64,000 nt of DNA from Zygnema cylindricum (Eukaryota > Streptophyta > Zygnematophyceae > Zygnematales > Zygnemataceae): assembly GCA_037447655.1 (NCBI GenBank), contig JBBHKE010002140.1:124001-188000 (forward strand), written 5' to 3'. Shown piece after piece: positions 35,453 through 47,030 of this stretch. The translations under genes were made by a program, and so were the position numbers. Under the pieces are notes generated by a model that did no database searches, was not told the origin of the DNA, and worked only from the letters and a program-made list of their open reading frames with translations. The stretch's first letter is position 1; every line of letters starts with the position of its first letter.

Positions 35453-37355
35453 TGACCCAAATATGTAAAAATAAGGAAATAGAAAAACAAAATAGGATTT
35501 ATTTAAAAAGTAAAACATAAAACATACATTAAAAAAAACATATGATAAACTTCACACAAACCACAATAAATCATTTAATATGTAGAAAACCACTTACTAA
35601 ATATTTTAAGCCTTCGCAAATGAATGGAAAGAGAGACAATTCGTAAAGTATAAATAAAATTAAAAATAGACGAGGAACTGAATCCAATTCAAGGGAAAAA
35701 AAGAAAGAAAATGGGAGGTATTGGTAATCTCTGTACAAAAAATATTGACCTAGATTCTTTGTGCGCTTGACAAGATGGTTCGAAACGGCTACACTGTAGT
35801 ACAGTGACGACGAGAAATTGATCGCGTTTGTTGACCCGAAGTACTATAAGTTTTGTACGAAAATATTAAAGCGCACGAAAGGAAATAAACTTTGTACACT
35901 ATAATAAAACGAACCGGCGTAAAAATATCAATTGAAATTAAATGAAAAAAAATGCGCGTCGTCACACGCGACAAAATCGAGCCACACTATATACGAATCA
36001 ACATTATTACATTGACAACAAAATTTTGTTTCGTGCGTTTTCATTTTTCCGTACAAAATTGACAATAGTTCAGTTTACTTTAAAGAGGTTTCATTCCAAT
36101 TTGCTTCTAAGTTCGGTGTAACGCTTAGACGATTCAATTTCAATTTTGTGGCTAAGTGCTCTCACCGTGGAGCTCACGTAAAGACAAAAAGTGACTTTAT
36201 GCAACACTTTTATTTACATGTGGTTGCCGCAGTTTTGTTACCGTAAACGTTCGTTGGCCGTGTGAATTGCTAATTTTATTATGACAGTCTACGTCTGTAA
36301 GCGCGACAAAACTTTAAGCGGTTGAAACAATACTTTGAAAGTCAAAGTTGTCTAACCGATTGACCGTCAAATTTGTACTCAACGGTACTTCATTTGTACC
36401 AATATGTACTTCAAACGTACAGCTTTTGACAAATGACTTAAGTGATCGTGCGCAACCAAAACAGTCACTGGCATGATCAATTCCCTACATTAACTTTCAA
36501 ATCGACATTGTTTGCGCTACAATCAGTTAGAAGTATAGTATCGTGCAATACTATATCATTGTACGGTCATGCATGACTAACACCCATTTGCCGATACATC
36601 CTTGTAACTGGTCGTAGTTCTAGGCTCTCGCGTAATCACTCATACAAAAGTTAACTGTTTGGACGCCCGTTTCAACAAGTGACGCTCGAATAGTTCATAA
36701 TTGTCGGGTGTCAATGTCATCTTAACAAGTTAACATTGGTATTTTCGTACTTTTGAACTATTGAATAGTTGTTCACGGCGTTTAGTGCGAACGATCTAAT
36801 TGCGACGAATTATACGTAACAAACGCATTGAACCTTTTGAAAAAATCGTAAAAATTGTTAATGAATTTTCGTCCGTACTATTCCGTATATGTAAACAAAA
36901 ATAAATTTCACATATGCCGCAGTTTGTACATTTTTCGTACATTTTCCGCATCTTTTCGTAGTAGTCCGTACATTTTTGGTACAATTCCGTGCATTTCCGT
37001 AAAATTTATGTTCAGTTTATCGGACAGAAAGTACTATGAAGTGAAACGTATATTTTTTTCAAACTCCGTACATTTACCGTACAAAACCGTACAACTATTG
37101 TAAAATACCATATATTTCTTATGCGCATAAAACGCACGGAGTAAACTAACGAATACTACGTTCCGTGCGCATAAAACAATTTCAAACTTTTAAAATTCGT
37201 AGGTAAAATTCGTACTTTTTTGTACTTTTCAAATTTAAATATTGAAAACCCTAAAAACTGAAACGTGCAACGAACTAGCGGCGAGCGCCGGAATTTACGG
37301 CGTCTCCAACGGCGGCGTCCTCCTAAAGACGGTGTGGAGGACAGATAAAAATACG
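35453..37355. other. AT-rich intergenic region rich in CGTAC words
   Basis: No gene is supported. Between about 36360 and 37240 short words such as CCGTACATTTT, TGTACTT and CCGTAAAATT recur irregularly in a low-GC background, and this makes several chance open frames. The last 90 bases are one of two flank copies around the minisatellite. Confidence 0.5.
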
Positions 37356-37798
37356 AGTGCGAGACGTCATAAATTCCGCGGCTCGCCGCTCAGGTAAAAA
37401 TACGCGTGCGAGATGCCATAAATTTCGCGGCTCGCCGCTCAGATAGAAATACGCATGCGAGACGCCATAAATTCCGTGGATCGCCGCTCATATAAAAATA
37501 CGCGTGCGAGACGCCATAAATTCCGCGGCTCGCCGCTCATGTAAAACTATGCGTGCGAGACGCCATAAATTTCGTAGCGGCGCCGCTCAGATAGGAATAC
37601 GCGTGCGAGACGCCATAAATTTCGCGGATTGCCGCTCATATAAAAATACGTGTGCGAGACGCCATAAATTCCGCGGCTCGCCGCTCATATAAAAATACGC
37701 GTGCGAGACGCCATAAATTCCGCGGCTCGCCGCTCGGATAGAAATAAGTGTGCGAGACGCCATAAATTCCGCGGCTCGCCGCTCATATAAAAATATGC
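37356..37798. repeat. Nine-copy 49-bp minisatellite
   Basis: The unit begins CGTGCGAGACGCCATAAATT, continues CCGCGGCTCGCCGCTCATAT and ends AAAAATACG. It repeats about nine times head to tail with a few substitutions and one one-base length change. Because 49 is not a multiple of three, open frames here shift between copies and are not genes. No spacer structure exists, so it is not CRISPR-like. Confidence 0.95.
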
Positions 37799-37843
37799 GC
37801 GCGCAAATGAAGCAAAAGTGCAAAACTGATAAGTGCAACGAAC

Positions 37844-38064
37844 TACACCGCCAATCGCTATTAGCGTTGTGTACGCTAATCCCGTCCCGCTTTTTTTTGT
37901 TTTTATTCTCAAATAGAATTATCCACACTATTTAAAAAAAGCCCTAATTCCTAATTAGAGTAATCGATTTCTTCCAAAATTTCCAAATTCCCAATTAGCG
38001 TACACCACGCTAAATAATAGTATACGCTAATCAAACCTACACGCTAATAGCGATTGGCGGTGTA
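37844..38064. mobile_element. MITE, Tc1/mariner-like, copy 2, with visible empty site nearby
   Basis: It starts TACACCGCCAATCGCTATTAGCG and ends ACGCTAATAGCGATTGGCGGTGTA, a nearly perfect inverted repeat. The interior matches the copies at 8271 and 61289. It lies within GTGCAACGAAC-TA-...-TA-GCAGCGAGCGGCGGAATTTACGG. The same sequence without the element stands at 37265-37300 (GTGCAACGAACTAGCGGCGAGCG). A single TA there against TA on both sides here demonstrates TA target duplication. Confidence 0.95.
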
Positions 38065-38520
38065 GCAGCGAGCGGCGGAATTTACGGCTCTCCAACGGCG
38101 GCTTCCTTCTGAAGACGAGTGGAGGATAGATAAAAAATACGCGCGCGCAAATGAACCACCGTCTCTTTTTTTTTTAATGTCCGTACAATATTTTGTACAT
38201 TTGAGACGTACGAAATTTACGAAAGCTACGAAACAAACGAATACTACGTAGTTTTCGTAAGAAAGTCCAAATCCGTACGAATTGGACATCTATGTAAAAT
38301 ACCTGACAGTTTCGTAAATTAGCCGTTCAGTTTACCGGACAGGAGGTACATCGCGATGTTTTGCGATTTTTTCGAAAGTCACGAGTTATACGTTTCAATC
38401 GCAAAAAAGGAAAAAATCGCCCGATTTGAACAACAAGGTTAATTGAACATTTTTCATTTCAAAGAATATGCACGGTACAATATTTGTATAATATTTTTGA
38501 GTTCGAACATTTCGATCTAT
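38065..38520. repeat. Second flank copy and AT-rich spacer
   Basis: 38065-38155 repeats 37275-37360 (AGCGGCGGAATTTACGGC, TCCAACGGCGGC, GTGGAGGA.AGATAAAAA). The minisatellite and MITE thus sit between two copies of one segment. The rest is AT-rich with no gene. Confidence 0.7.
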
Positions 38521-38806
38521 GGGTAATTTCGCATGTAACCGAAACGTCAAAATGTCAAACCCTAAACATCTACAATGTCACAAGTAACTAGACGCCTACA
38601 ACCGTCTCTATTTTGTAAACGTCATCAATTGTCGCGAGTTTTGTACGGGTATACAATCGTCACAAATTACACCCACGTCTACATCCGTCACAATTTAAAG
38701 TTACGATTTCATTTCTTTACATACGAATGCTCTGAAATCTGTACGGAGAATCTTCGCTAAAAAACAAAATAACAAAATTAAGTTTCGGCTACATGCGAAA
38801 TTACCC
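38521..38806. mobile_element. 286-bp TIR element
   Basis: The left end GGGTAATTTCGCATGTAACCGAAA and the right end TTTCGGCTACATGCGAAATTACCC are inverted repeats of about 24 bases. The interior has AACCCTAAACATCTACAATGTCAC and TGTACGGAGAATCTTCGCTAA, both shared with the 46000-47030 element. It is non-coding. Confidence 0.8.
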
Positions 38807-39097
38807 TTAGTCTTGTTTTTTATCGAAGATTCTCCGTACAACTTTCAGAGCATTCGGATGTAAACGCAAATAACTTGTTACTTAACCGCAATTAACTTGA
38901 AGCAGAGCTCCTGTTTGACACATGCGACGTGACGATTCCGCTTGTGATGCTATTTTGTCCATGCTATTTTAAAAAAGTGCCCTTCCCTCCCTGGCCTGCC
39001 CTGTGGCTGCTGTCGACGGTAGATCCATGTCGTCTCTCTTCCTAGTCTTGTCCCCCGAGTGTGATGCGGCAGCGTGAGTGGACGCGGCTCGCCAGCC

Positions 39098-42000
39098 ATG
39101 TACGTGCTGAAGCCCTCCTGGGTCAGCCACTCCCAGCGCTCCTCCATCTTCTCCGTTGACATTCACCCGGATGGCACGCGCTTTGTGACAGCTGGGGCCG
39201 ACCACAAGGTCAGGAGTATAGCAAAACCCCTTGGATTAGACTACGACATGGCCCTCCGTGTGCTATTGTTTGATTGTGATAGACGCATGGAAAATGTTAC
39301 AACTTATTTATTGTATTATATTTATTTTCTTAGTGGTCTTTCTGAAGGATTTTGCTGCTGTTATTGAAAGAGTATTTCTTTGGAAGTACGCAAGTTGTCA
39401 TCGTTGGCACTTCAAAAAAGTTCGCTGGTTTATGTCATTGAAAATCTCCAGTCTTTCCCTGTTTGTAAGTTGTGAGGGATAGTGGAGGCAGAAAGAGAAG
39501 CTCATTTAGCGGAACCCGGTTTCATTATTGCTGTTCGCAAAAAAAGCTTTCGGTATCCATATGGAGGCCGGCCACAAGTCGGGGACAGTGTCTCTGCCTG
39601 TCATCGGAAGCTGCATAAAAAGTGGTGGTCATGTCTGAGTTGGCTGGACGGCCGAAACTGAGTGGCAATTGAAGTTGCGTTTGCAGATCCGGATATGGAA
39701 TTTTATTCTCATCATTGACGCGAAAGCAGCCGTTGATCCCTCTCTTCCACGTTCTTTGGCGGTTATCACTGACCACTTTGGACCAGTCAACTGCGTTCGG
39801 TGGTCTCCTGGAGGCCATTATCTTGCGTCAGGATCAGATGACCGCCTCATCTTCGTTCACAAGTTGAGCCCGGGGAAACGCACGGTGCAGTTCGGCAGCA
39901 ACGAGCCGGCGGACGTGGAGAATTGGAAGCTGGAGAGAACCTTCCGGGGCCACGTTGCTGATGTGGTGCAGCACAGTATACCCGCGTGGCGCCCTGTTGT
40001 TGTGCCAGGCGTTTCCCGCACAGCTGTCTCCAATGCATTCAGCAATCATATGCTCTCATGCCGAGTTTGTCTGCAAGGTTTTCTGATATTTTCGACTCTT
40101 GACTTGCCGTACTTTCCAGGTGGACCTTGCTTGGTCTCCCGACAGCATCCACATTGTGTCGTGCAGCCTCGACTGTTCTGTCCGGGTCTGGCATGCGGCC
40201 ACTGGCGTTCAAGTTGCCTCTCTTGATGGTCACGAGAGTCTGGTGAAGGGGGTGGCCTGGGACCCCATTGGTTCCTTTATTGCCAGCCAGTCTGATGATA
40301 AAACAGTGCGTGTATGGCAAACGCGTGACTGGAGTTTAGTAACAACATTGGAGGGTTATTTTGGTAAAACGGTATGCGTCTTTCTGCTCTTAGCACTCTT
40401 TGAAAATATACATCAAGCATTCCCCCAACCATTGTTTGAAAAACATATAGCTAAAGTTAAAGTTTGACACAGACGTCATATGCTGTTATAGACGGTGTCT
40501 CCCATTTATTGGCTGGGAAGTCATGGGTGCCAGGTTGGTGCAACTTTCTTTCGACGTCTTGACTGGTCCCCCTGTGGGAGCTTCTTAACGGCCACCCATG
40601 CCTTCGCCGACCCGCAGCACACAGCCGCTGTGATAGACCGCACAGATTGGTCAAAAGATTTCGACTTTGTGGGTCACGGGGCTCCAGTGGTTGCAGTGCG
40701 CTACAATTCCTCTTTGTTTCGAATGCCACCATCCTCAGACAGCCATAAAGATGGGAAAAAAACCACCGAGACAGTTGCTGGAGCAGACGTAACCATGTTA
40801 AATAACAAGGAAGAAGAAAACGAGGCTGTCAAGAAGGGTGATCAAAGTACAGGTGAAGTGAAGGACGAAACCACGAAGGTGCCTTCAAAGAAACGGGAAG
40901 GACAACAGGACGGTCCATATCACTGTCTCGCGATTGGAAGCCAAGACTGTCAGCTGACTGTTTGGGCCAGCAACCGTTCCAAGCCTGTGGTGATTGGAAA
41001 GCACTTTTTTCAACAGCCTGTTGTAGATCTTGCCTGGTGAGTTTGTGACTTTTGCGGCTCTGTTGGTGCTAAATAAGTCATTGTGTTGGTGGTCTGTACG
41101 ATAACAGGCAATGCTTGACTATAGGTACCATTGCAGGAAGGCTTGTTAAATGGTGTTCCTGAGGTTTATTCATATCTCCTTTGCAGGAGTCCTGATGGCT
41201 ACACTCTGCTGGCCTGCTCTACGGATGGCTGTCTATCAGCTTTCATTTTTGGTCCTAAAGAAATTGGCGTCCCACTCAGTGCACAGGAAATGGACGCCAT
41301 GAAGCTCGAACGATACGGCAAGGTTCGTGGTGGCCAGGCACCCATTGCAGAAAGCGCAGATTTGATATCTCTAAGCAGGCATTCTGCAGCTAGTCCATCC
41401 GTTGGAAACCCACAAAAGACTGCGCCGATGCTCGAGTGGACGGTCCCTGTGACAGCAGCGCCTGTGACAGCAGCAGGCACTGAAAGTGCAAATGGTCAGG
41501 CTCCTATTCAGACTGCGGTCACAAAGCCAGAGGAACAGCAAGTGCAGAAGCCAGATGCCGCTGTGGGCACTCCACCGCGTCAAATAGAGACTCGTAGAGC
41601 CGATGGGCGTCGCAGAATAGTGCCGCAGGCTGTAGCAGGGCCAACTGTCCGAAGTGCTCCAGCAGGTCCACAGGCAGCACCGTCAGTAGCCCCAGGGCCC
41701 ACAGGGGAAGTGCCCTCAGGACTATCAGGGGGGGTTAAGCGCGTTTTTGAAAACCAGCCAGCAGGGAAGGAGAGGCATGCTGAAGCTGCTCCGGAAAGAG
41801 ACGGAGGGACACGTAATGAGTTTGCAAAGAGACCAAGGACTTCAGGGGAGGGATTGCGGAGCCCGCTGTCGACTAAAATAGAAAGTGTTCGGAGCAAAAA
41901 CACCGTTTTTGTTTGCGGGGCAACAGATTTGCAAGGGAGAGATGTAATTGCTTCACACCCAATTGGGCCGACTATGTCTGTCACAGTGGCGGAAGAGGGC

Positions 42001-45000
42001 CATGGCCATCCTTTTGTGTTGGAGGCGCGAAGAGAGGACTCAGGCACAATGTCTTCTTCTGGTACAAGGCTCACCTTTTTGTATTCAGCAATTTTTGAGG
42101 ATGTATATGTGCACGTAGGCTCGGTGATCTCTTATTCTGGTTAAAAATCAAATTCTTGGGCGGGTTCAGGGGCAAGCTTACGCTGCACACAAATGGGCTC
42201 GTTAATTTGGAAGGACACAATGGCCTCGTCAACAGTGGCCCTAGCAGGTAGCCCCTTTTTTTGGGCAGTTGGTTCGAAGGATGGGAATTTGCAGGTGAGT
42301 CTTTGTCTGGACACCCTTCCAATAGAAAACTGCTGCAAAGGAATTCTCTCACTTGTCAACCTATGGATCTTGTTGCAGAAATCTCTGAAGCCATGCATAA
42401 CTAGGCCGTTGACTTTTCTAACAATTTCTTCCCAATTATCTCACCCTTGCCTTTATCTCAAAATCGTGTTTTCCATCCTGTATTGGGCAGGTATATACTA
42501 AGGGTGGGAGGAGAGCCCTCCCTCTGATCTGCCTGGGCAGCCCGGCTGCCCTCATGGCCACTGACAGTGCCTGGCGCCTGCTTGTTGTGACGCGACGTGG
42601 AAACGTTCAACTTTGGGATCTCCAGAGCTCGCTCTGTCTTCTGCAGGAGACCGCAGCCTCCCTGTTGGCCACTGCCCGAGCAACTGGTAAGGGTTTTGGG
42701 TTATTGCTTTTTAGGATTTGTACGGTATCAGTCTCGACCTTTTTCTCAACAGCTAAGCGCAGAGGAAATGGTTTGAACTTCAAGCCTTGAACTCTTTCCT
42801 CTAACATCATCTGGACCAGAAACATCCACTGCCATCATCATCTGTGTGACTGACAAAGAGGATGTTGTTGATTTTCCAAACACGCTTTTACACCATGGCA
42901 AATGCTGTTATCGTAATGACTAGCTGGAAAAGCAAGCTTGGCTTTCATCCCATTTTCTTCACTTTTCCTTCCTTTTTGGCCCCTTTCCTACCCTTTCCCT
43001 TCCCTTTCATTTCTATTCCCTTCCCTTCCCTTTTCTTTCCCTTTCCTTCCCTTCCCTTTCCTTTCCCTTCCCCTTCTTTTCCCTTCCCTTCAGCCCCTTT
43101 CAAGGCATTGTTGGGACGCAGCGCCCCTTGCTGTGTCTTCGGCTCGCATCACTGGCAGCGGCTCGGTCCTCCTGTGTCTCCAGTCTGGTCAGGCGTTTCT
43201 CTTCCATCCGGCCATGAAGAGCTGGCTCTGTGTGGCCCAGGATTCCTTCCCTCTCTCTGAGTTTGCCTCCTCCTGGCCACCCTCCCCCTCAGGCGCCCTT
43301 GCGGAAGCCCAGGCGGGCCTGAGACAGAGGCGTGCTGATGGGCCGTTGTTTGCATCCACAGTCGCCTCTCTCGTGGGAAGGTGAGGGGTTTTCTAGGGTT
43401 GAGGGTTTTTTTGGGGCCCAGGGTCGTACCGGGGCGTGTGAGGTTTGGCACAAGGGCTTGGTTGTTTTGGTCTGTAGAAGGTTGAAGTGATGTTTTTAGT
43501 GTCAAAAATGTCGAAATCGCGGCCGAAACCTAGTGGGGAAGTTAGTGCATAAAATCTGGGAGGCAAAAAATTATTCAGGCCATGGGAAGAGTTGTGAAAA
43601 TAGGGACTTCTTTTGTTAATTGTCAATCTGCTCCCCCTGTGAGTCAGTGAGGGCTCAGGGCTGTCAAGCTTAGAGGAGGTTATAGTGTCCCTACTCGTTT
43701 GGTTAATACAAAAGAAACTCTCATTATTCAAGATGATTTATAATTTTCAAAAAGAGAACACTCGATATGAGCTTTGAGAAACGTCATGAAATCCGTGATG
43801 GAGGCTCAAACACGAGACTTAATAGAGCTTCCAGCAAAGAGAAAGGCTATCGAGAGTAAGTGGGTAGATTCATGGTAAATCTGGACCTATTTAACACCAT
43901 AGGGAGGTACAAGGTTAGGCTGATTGGAAAGGGTTTTCATAAAATCGAAAGAGTAGATTTGGAAGAAACCGATTTTCATGAAATTGAAAGAGTTGATTTG
44001 GAAGAAAAGTTATAATAAGCTTGCGGATTTCCCAGTCAAAATTCATTTAACAATGACAACTATAAAAGATTTAGGAATTCACCAGATGCATGTCAAAATT
44101 GTTTTTCACCACGTTGACTCGGCGAAAGTCATCCACACATCCACACAGAACAACCAAACTGTTCGAAGAGACAGGAAATCAAAAACCTCTAGTGCAGGTT
44201 CTTGAATCCATGTAGGGAGTAAACCAATCTCGTAGGCAATGAAGTCGGAAACTATATTAGTTTTTAACCGATTTAGGCTTCACCATAATTAATTTATACC
44301 ACAAAAACCTGTTGATAAAAAAGTAGGGGTTATCTTCTTTGCTATGTATGTTGATGACTTGCTGATTGTAGTAAGTCAAAGAGTAAGTGCTTTAAATTTC
44401 CAAAATGAGAAGACAAATTTAGAGAAGGCGAGGAAGGTGCGTGAATAAGAGGATCTATCTGTCGCAGGGGCCGAGAAGAGGAGAAGGAACAGACTCGGGG
44501 CCATTTGGAGGACCAAATTGCAAATTGTGCCGCTTTGCGATCCGAGGATGAGTATCGGCAGTGGCTTCTTGCCTATGTGCGCCACCTCACCAGGTGTGGG
44601 CCTCCCACTAAAACCCTAGGAAAATCTAAAAAACCCTTAAAAAGACTTAAAATTAACCTTTCCGCGGCTTTCCAACCCAGTTTTCTGCACAGGAAGGGAG
44701 ACGCAGCCTGGAAAAAAATGTTTGTTTGCCTCGACAGTAAATTTGTTGTCTGATGGATGCCAGAGAGGGTGATGAAGGACGGCTTCGCGAAGTTTGTCAA
44801 GAATTGTTAGGACCACCGACAAACGATCCGTCACAATTGGCGTTGATTGGCTGGCAACCGGTGAAGCTGGTAAGACATCTATCTGTCCAGAATTATGATT
44901 TGAGGTTTAAGAAACTTGGAGCTTGTTGGGCCTTTGATGCGAACAGAGTCCTCACAGCAGGGTGTCTTGAATGGTAAAAAAGGCTGGCTGCATTTACTAC

Positions 45001-45184
45001 CCTTTTCTGGTCTTTGCGGATCATTTTTCGTGTGTGTGTTATTGACCCTTTTTGTTTTTTGCAGGGCCTGGTTAGACGCCGGTTTTTGCGAGCCGAGGTT
45101 CTTCCGGCCATGGCGAGCAATTTGTCCATACAGCGGTTGGCCCAAGAGTATTTGGAGTTGCTAAAAGACATAGAAGATGGCTAG
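39098..45184 (+). CDS. HIRA: HIRA histone chaperone
   Basis: Eleven exons (39098-39208, 39687-39965, 40120-40371, 40534-41036, 41187-42061, 42170-42294, 42491-42686, 43122-43380, 44468-44593, 44764-44869, 45065-45184) with GT-AG introns join in frame to 983 residues (Arabidopsis HIRA about 1,024). The N-terminal WD40 propeller fills residues 1 to about 430 (KPSWVSHSQ, FVTAGADHK, VDLAWSPDS, VRVWQT, RLDWSPCGSFL). A B-domain-like ETRRADGRRRIVP is near residue 514; in animals and yeast this motif binds ASF1. The C-terminal Hira domain follows (FWAVGSKDGNLQVYTKGGRR, EYRQWLLAY, LREVCQELLGPP, LPAMASN). HIRA deposits H3.3-H4 independently of replication, in the nucleus, with UBN and CABIN1 partners. 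One intron holds a Copia fragment. Confidence 0.95.
42950..43095 (+). repeat. Intronic polypyrimidine tract in HIRA
   Basis: About 145 bases of nearly pure C/T with repeated TTCCC and CCTTT words on the sense strand, 30 bases before the acceptor used for exon 8 (CAG at 43119-43121). The open frames through it are low-complexity Phe/Pro/Ser strings. Confidence 0.85.
43780..44395 (+). pseudogene. Copia RT remnant inside a HIRA intron
   Basis: In several frames the stretch resembles the start of Copia reverse transcriptase: a segment like EAQTRDLIELPAKRKAIESKWV, then YKVRLIGKGF. Near the end comes YVDDLLIVVSQRV (44349-44387), the RT active-site motif with both Asp. The parts between are deleted or scrambled. 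The splice sites flanking it (GT at 43381, AG at 44467) still join HIRA exons 8 and 9 in frame. Confidence 0.8.
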
Positions 45185-45999
45185 GGTTAGAAATGCTGAG
45201 GCGTAAAGGAGGTAAATCTATATCATTTTAGGATTGTTGTGTCCACATAGGGTGCAAATGAGCGGCTTTGGATTGGTGGTCCTTGAGGAGGTCGCACGAG
45301 GCTGTGTGACGTGACATCTGGTGCCAATGCTCAGATTTGATTTCCAGTTTTTTTTGGCTGTGAGACCTTGGTCCAGTAGGAAGTGATGGCGAAGGTGTTT
45401 AGTTTTGATAGGCTAGATATCGATTGCTATGACAATTTGAAGACTGTTAGGGGCCACCCGTAGAGATGTTTCTTTTAGAGTCTTAAGGTAGTTTCATGAG
45501 ACGCGAAAGCAGGGAAGTTTAGATTTGTAGATATTTGTAGCAATGTTTTTAGTGTTGATAGTGACGTTGAATGGATTAGTTAACAATCTCAAATCACAGG
45601 CACTTGAATTATGTGTGTGCTGTTCCTCGACGGGTGTGTTTTGGACAACGAGAATACTCGTGCACTCTTGGTTTCTGTTCATATTTTGAAGGTGGCTTAC
45701 AGCTGTAAATGTCAACCCCTTGACTGTTCCTTTGACTGTTGAAATGACTTAAAATGGTTGAAAGAAAACATAGTGCGAGCATGATGGCCTTCTGCTGCTG
45801 TTTTTAATGTCAATAAAGCTGTTTCTGACTCTGGTTAGATTACTTTTCCAAAATCGGATCATTTGTTAATAATGATCCAGCCACAGAACATTTTTTAAAA
45901 TCTTTTACAGGAATGATTCTGTCGGTTTTCAAGGAACCTTTCTTAATTGAAATGTTGTTGTTTTATAATATTTTAGCTGGAAAAAGCGCAAAAGCGTTA
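45185..45999. other. HIRA 3' side and intergenic DNA
   Basis: This presumably holds the HIRA 3' untranslated region. AATAAA occurs at 45812-45817, about 630 bases after the stop, and is a candidate polyadenylation signal. No other gene is seen. Confidence 0.45.
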
Positions 46000-47030
46000 G
46001 TGCACTTTCCCATGTGCTAAAGTTACAGTTATTTTGTGTTGTTTTCCTCTATAACTTAGAAAAAAATGAAAAAATCTGCAGCCGTACCAAAAAATGAAAT
46101 TTCCACCGTACAAGTTGCGTTGCTACACGTACTGCAGTTTGTCGTCTAAAGCAATGCAGTTTGTCGTCTAGGGCGATGCAGTTTGTCGTCTAGTGCGATG
46201 CAGCTTGTTGTCTAGCGCTTTTCAACCCACTTTCGCGTCCTTTCAACTCATCTTCAAACTATATTTAAGATCACCTCGCGAGGTGATTTTAAATAGAATT
46301 CCATGAGGTGAACGAATAGGCAGATGCTGTCGCACGTGCTGGAAGTTTTTAACAATTTTGTGCACGGAGTACAAAAGAAAACACACTGCACGGTTCCAGC
46401 CTGTGTGTGACTTTTTTTCCATATAGGGGCCGCGGAGGGGTCTCGACCAACGGACGCCATTTCGCAAAAGCGAAATCCGTGAAAGCGCCTCTCTCTCTCT
46501 CTCTTCCTCTCCCACTACCACGTCTATCTCACAATTCTTGCAACAAAAAACGTCTATAATGGTATCAAATGAAAGATCTCTGAAAACGATTTCTTTTGAC
46601 TATCTTTGAGCGTAGTTTGATGGCTAGTAAGAAAAGACAAAAAAAAAAAACAATCGTGAAACCATGGCGGAAAGTAAAGAATTTGTGACGTCGGCAGTGT
46701 CATAGTTGAGCGTGACGTGTGTGATGTCACAATGTCACAAACCCTAAACATCTACAATGTCTCCACGTCGACAATGTGGCGTACAGACATTGCGAAGTGA
46801 CAGAAACTGTACAGCGTGCGGGTGGACGTCTAAAATTGAAGCCGAGTGGAAGTTTCGCAACATTTTACGAACCGTTTATCAGTCACATGTTTCGTACATG
46901 TCTACGCTTGTCACTTTTTGAAGTAACAAGTTATTTGCGCTTACATCGGAATGCTCTGAAAGATGTACGGAGAGTCTTCGCTAGAAACAAAGTTACAAAA
47001 TTAAAGTTTCGGTTACATGAGAAAGTGCCC
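46000..47030. mobile_element. 1.0-kb TIR element, non-coding
   Basis: The left end GTGCACTTTCCCATGTGCTAAAG and the right end CTTT.GGTTACATGAGAAAGTGCCC (on the same strand) are inverted relatives. The right interior carries AATGCTCTGAAAGATGTACGGAGAGTCTTCGCTA, as in the 38521 element. It contains the 22-bp tandem repeat at 46134-46221, a CT run at 46490-46508, and ACCCTAAACATCTACAATGTC at 46741. No transposase is seen. Confidence 0.65.
46134..46221. repeat. Four-copy 22-bp tandem repeat
   Basis: Unit GCAGTTTGTCGTCTAGGGCGAT with small changes, four times in a row. Confidence 0.9.

Noticed and set aside
37356-37798. CRISPR-like array
   Set aside because: The units are directly adjacent with no unique spacers, and the genome is eukaryotic.
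37504-37935. Overlapping open frames on both strands with repeated peptides
   Set aside because: They follow the 49-bp minisatellite. The unit is not a multiple of three, so the peptides change frame from copy to copy.
42862-43260. Phe/Pro/Ser-rich open frames in the HIRA intron
   Set aside because: They are low-complexity translation of the polypyrimidine tract. The HIRA acceptor at 43119-43121 gives the correct frame for exon 8.
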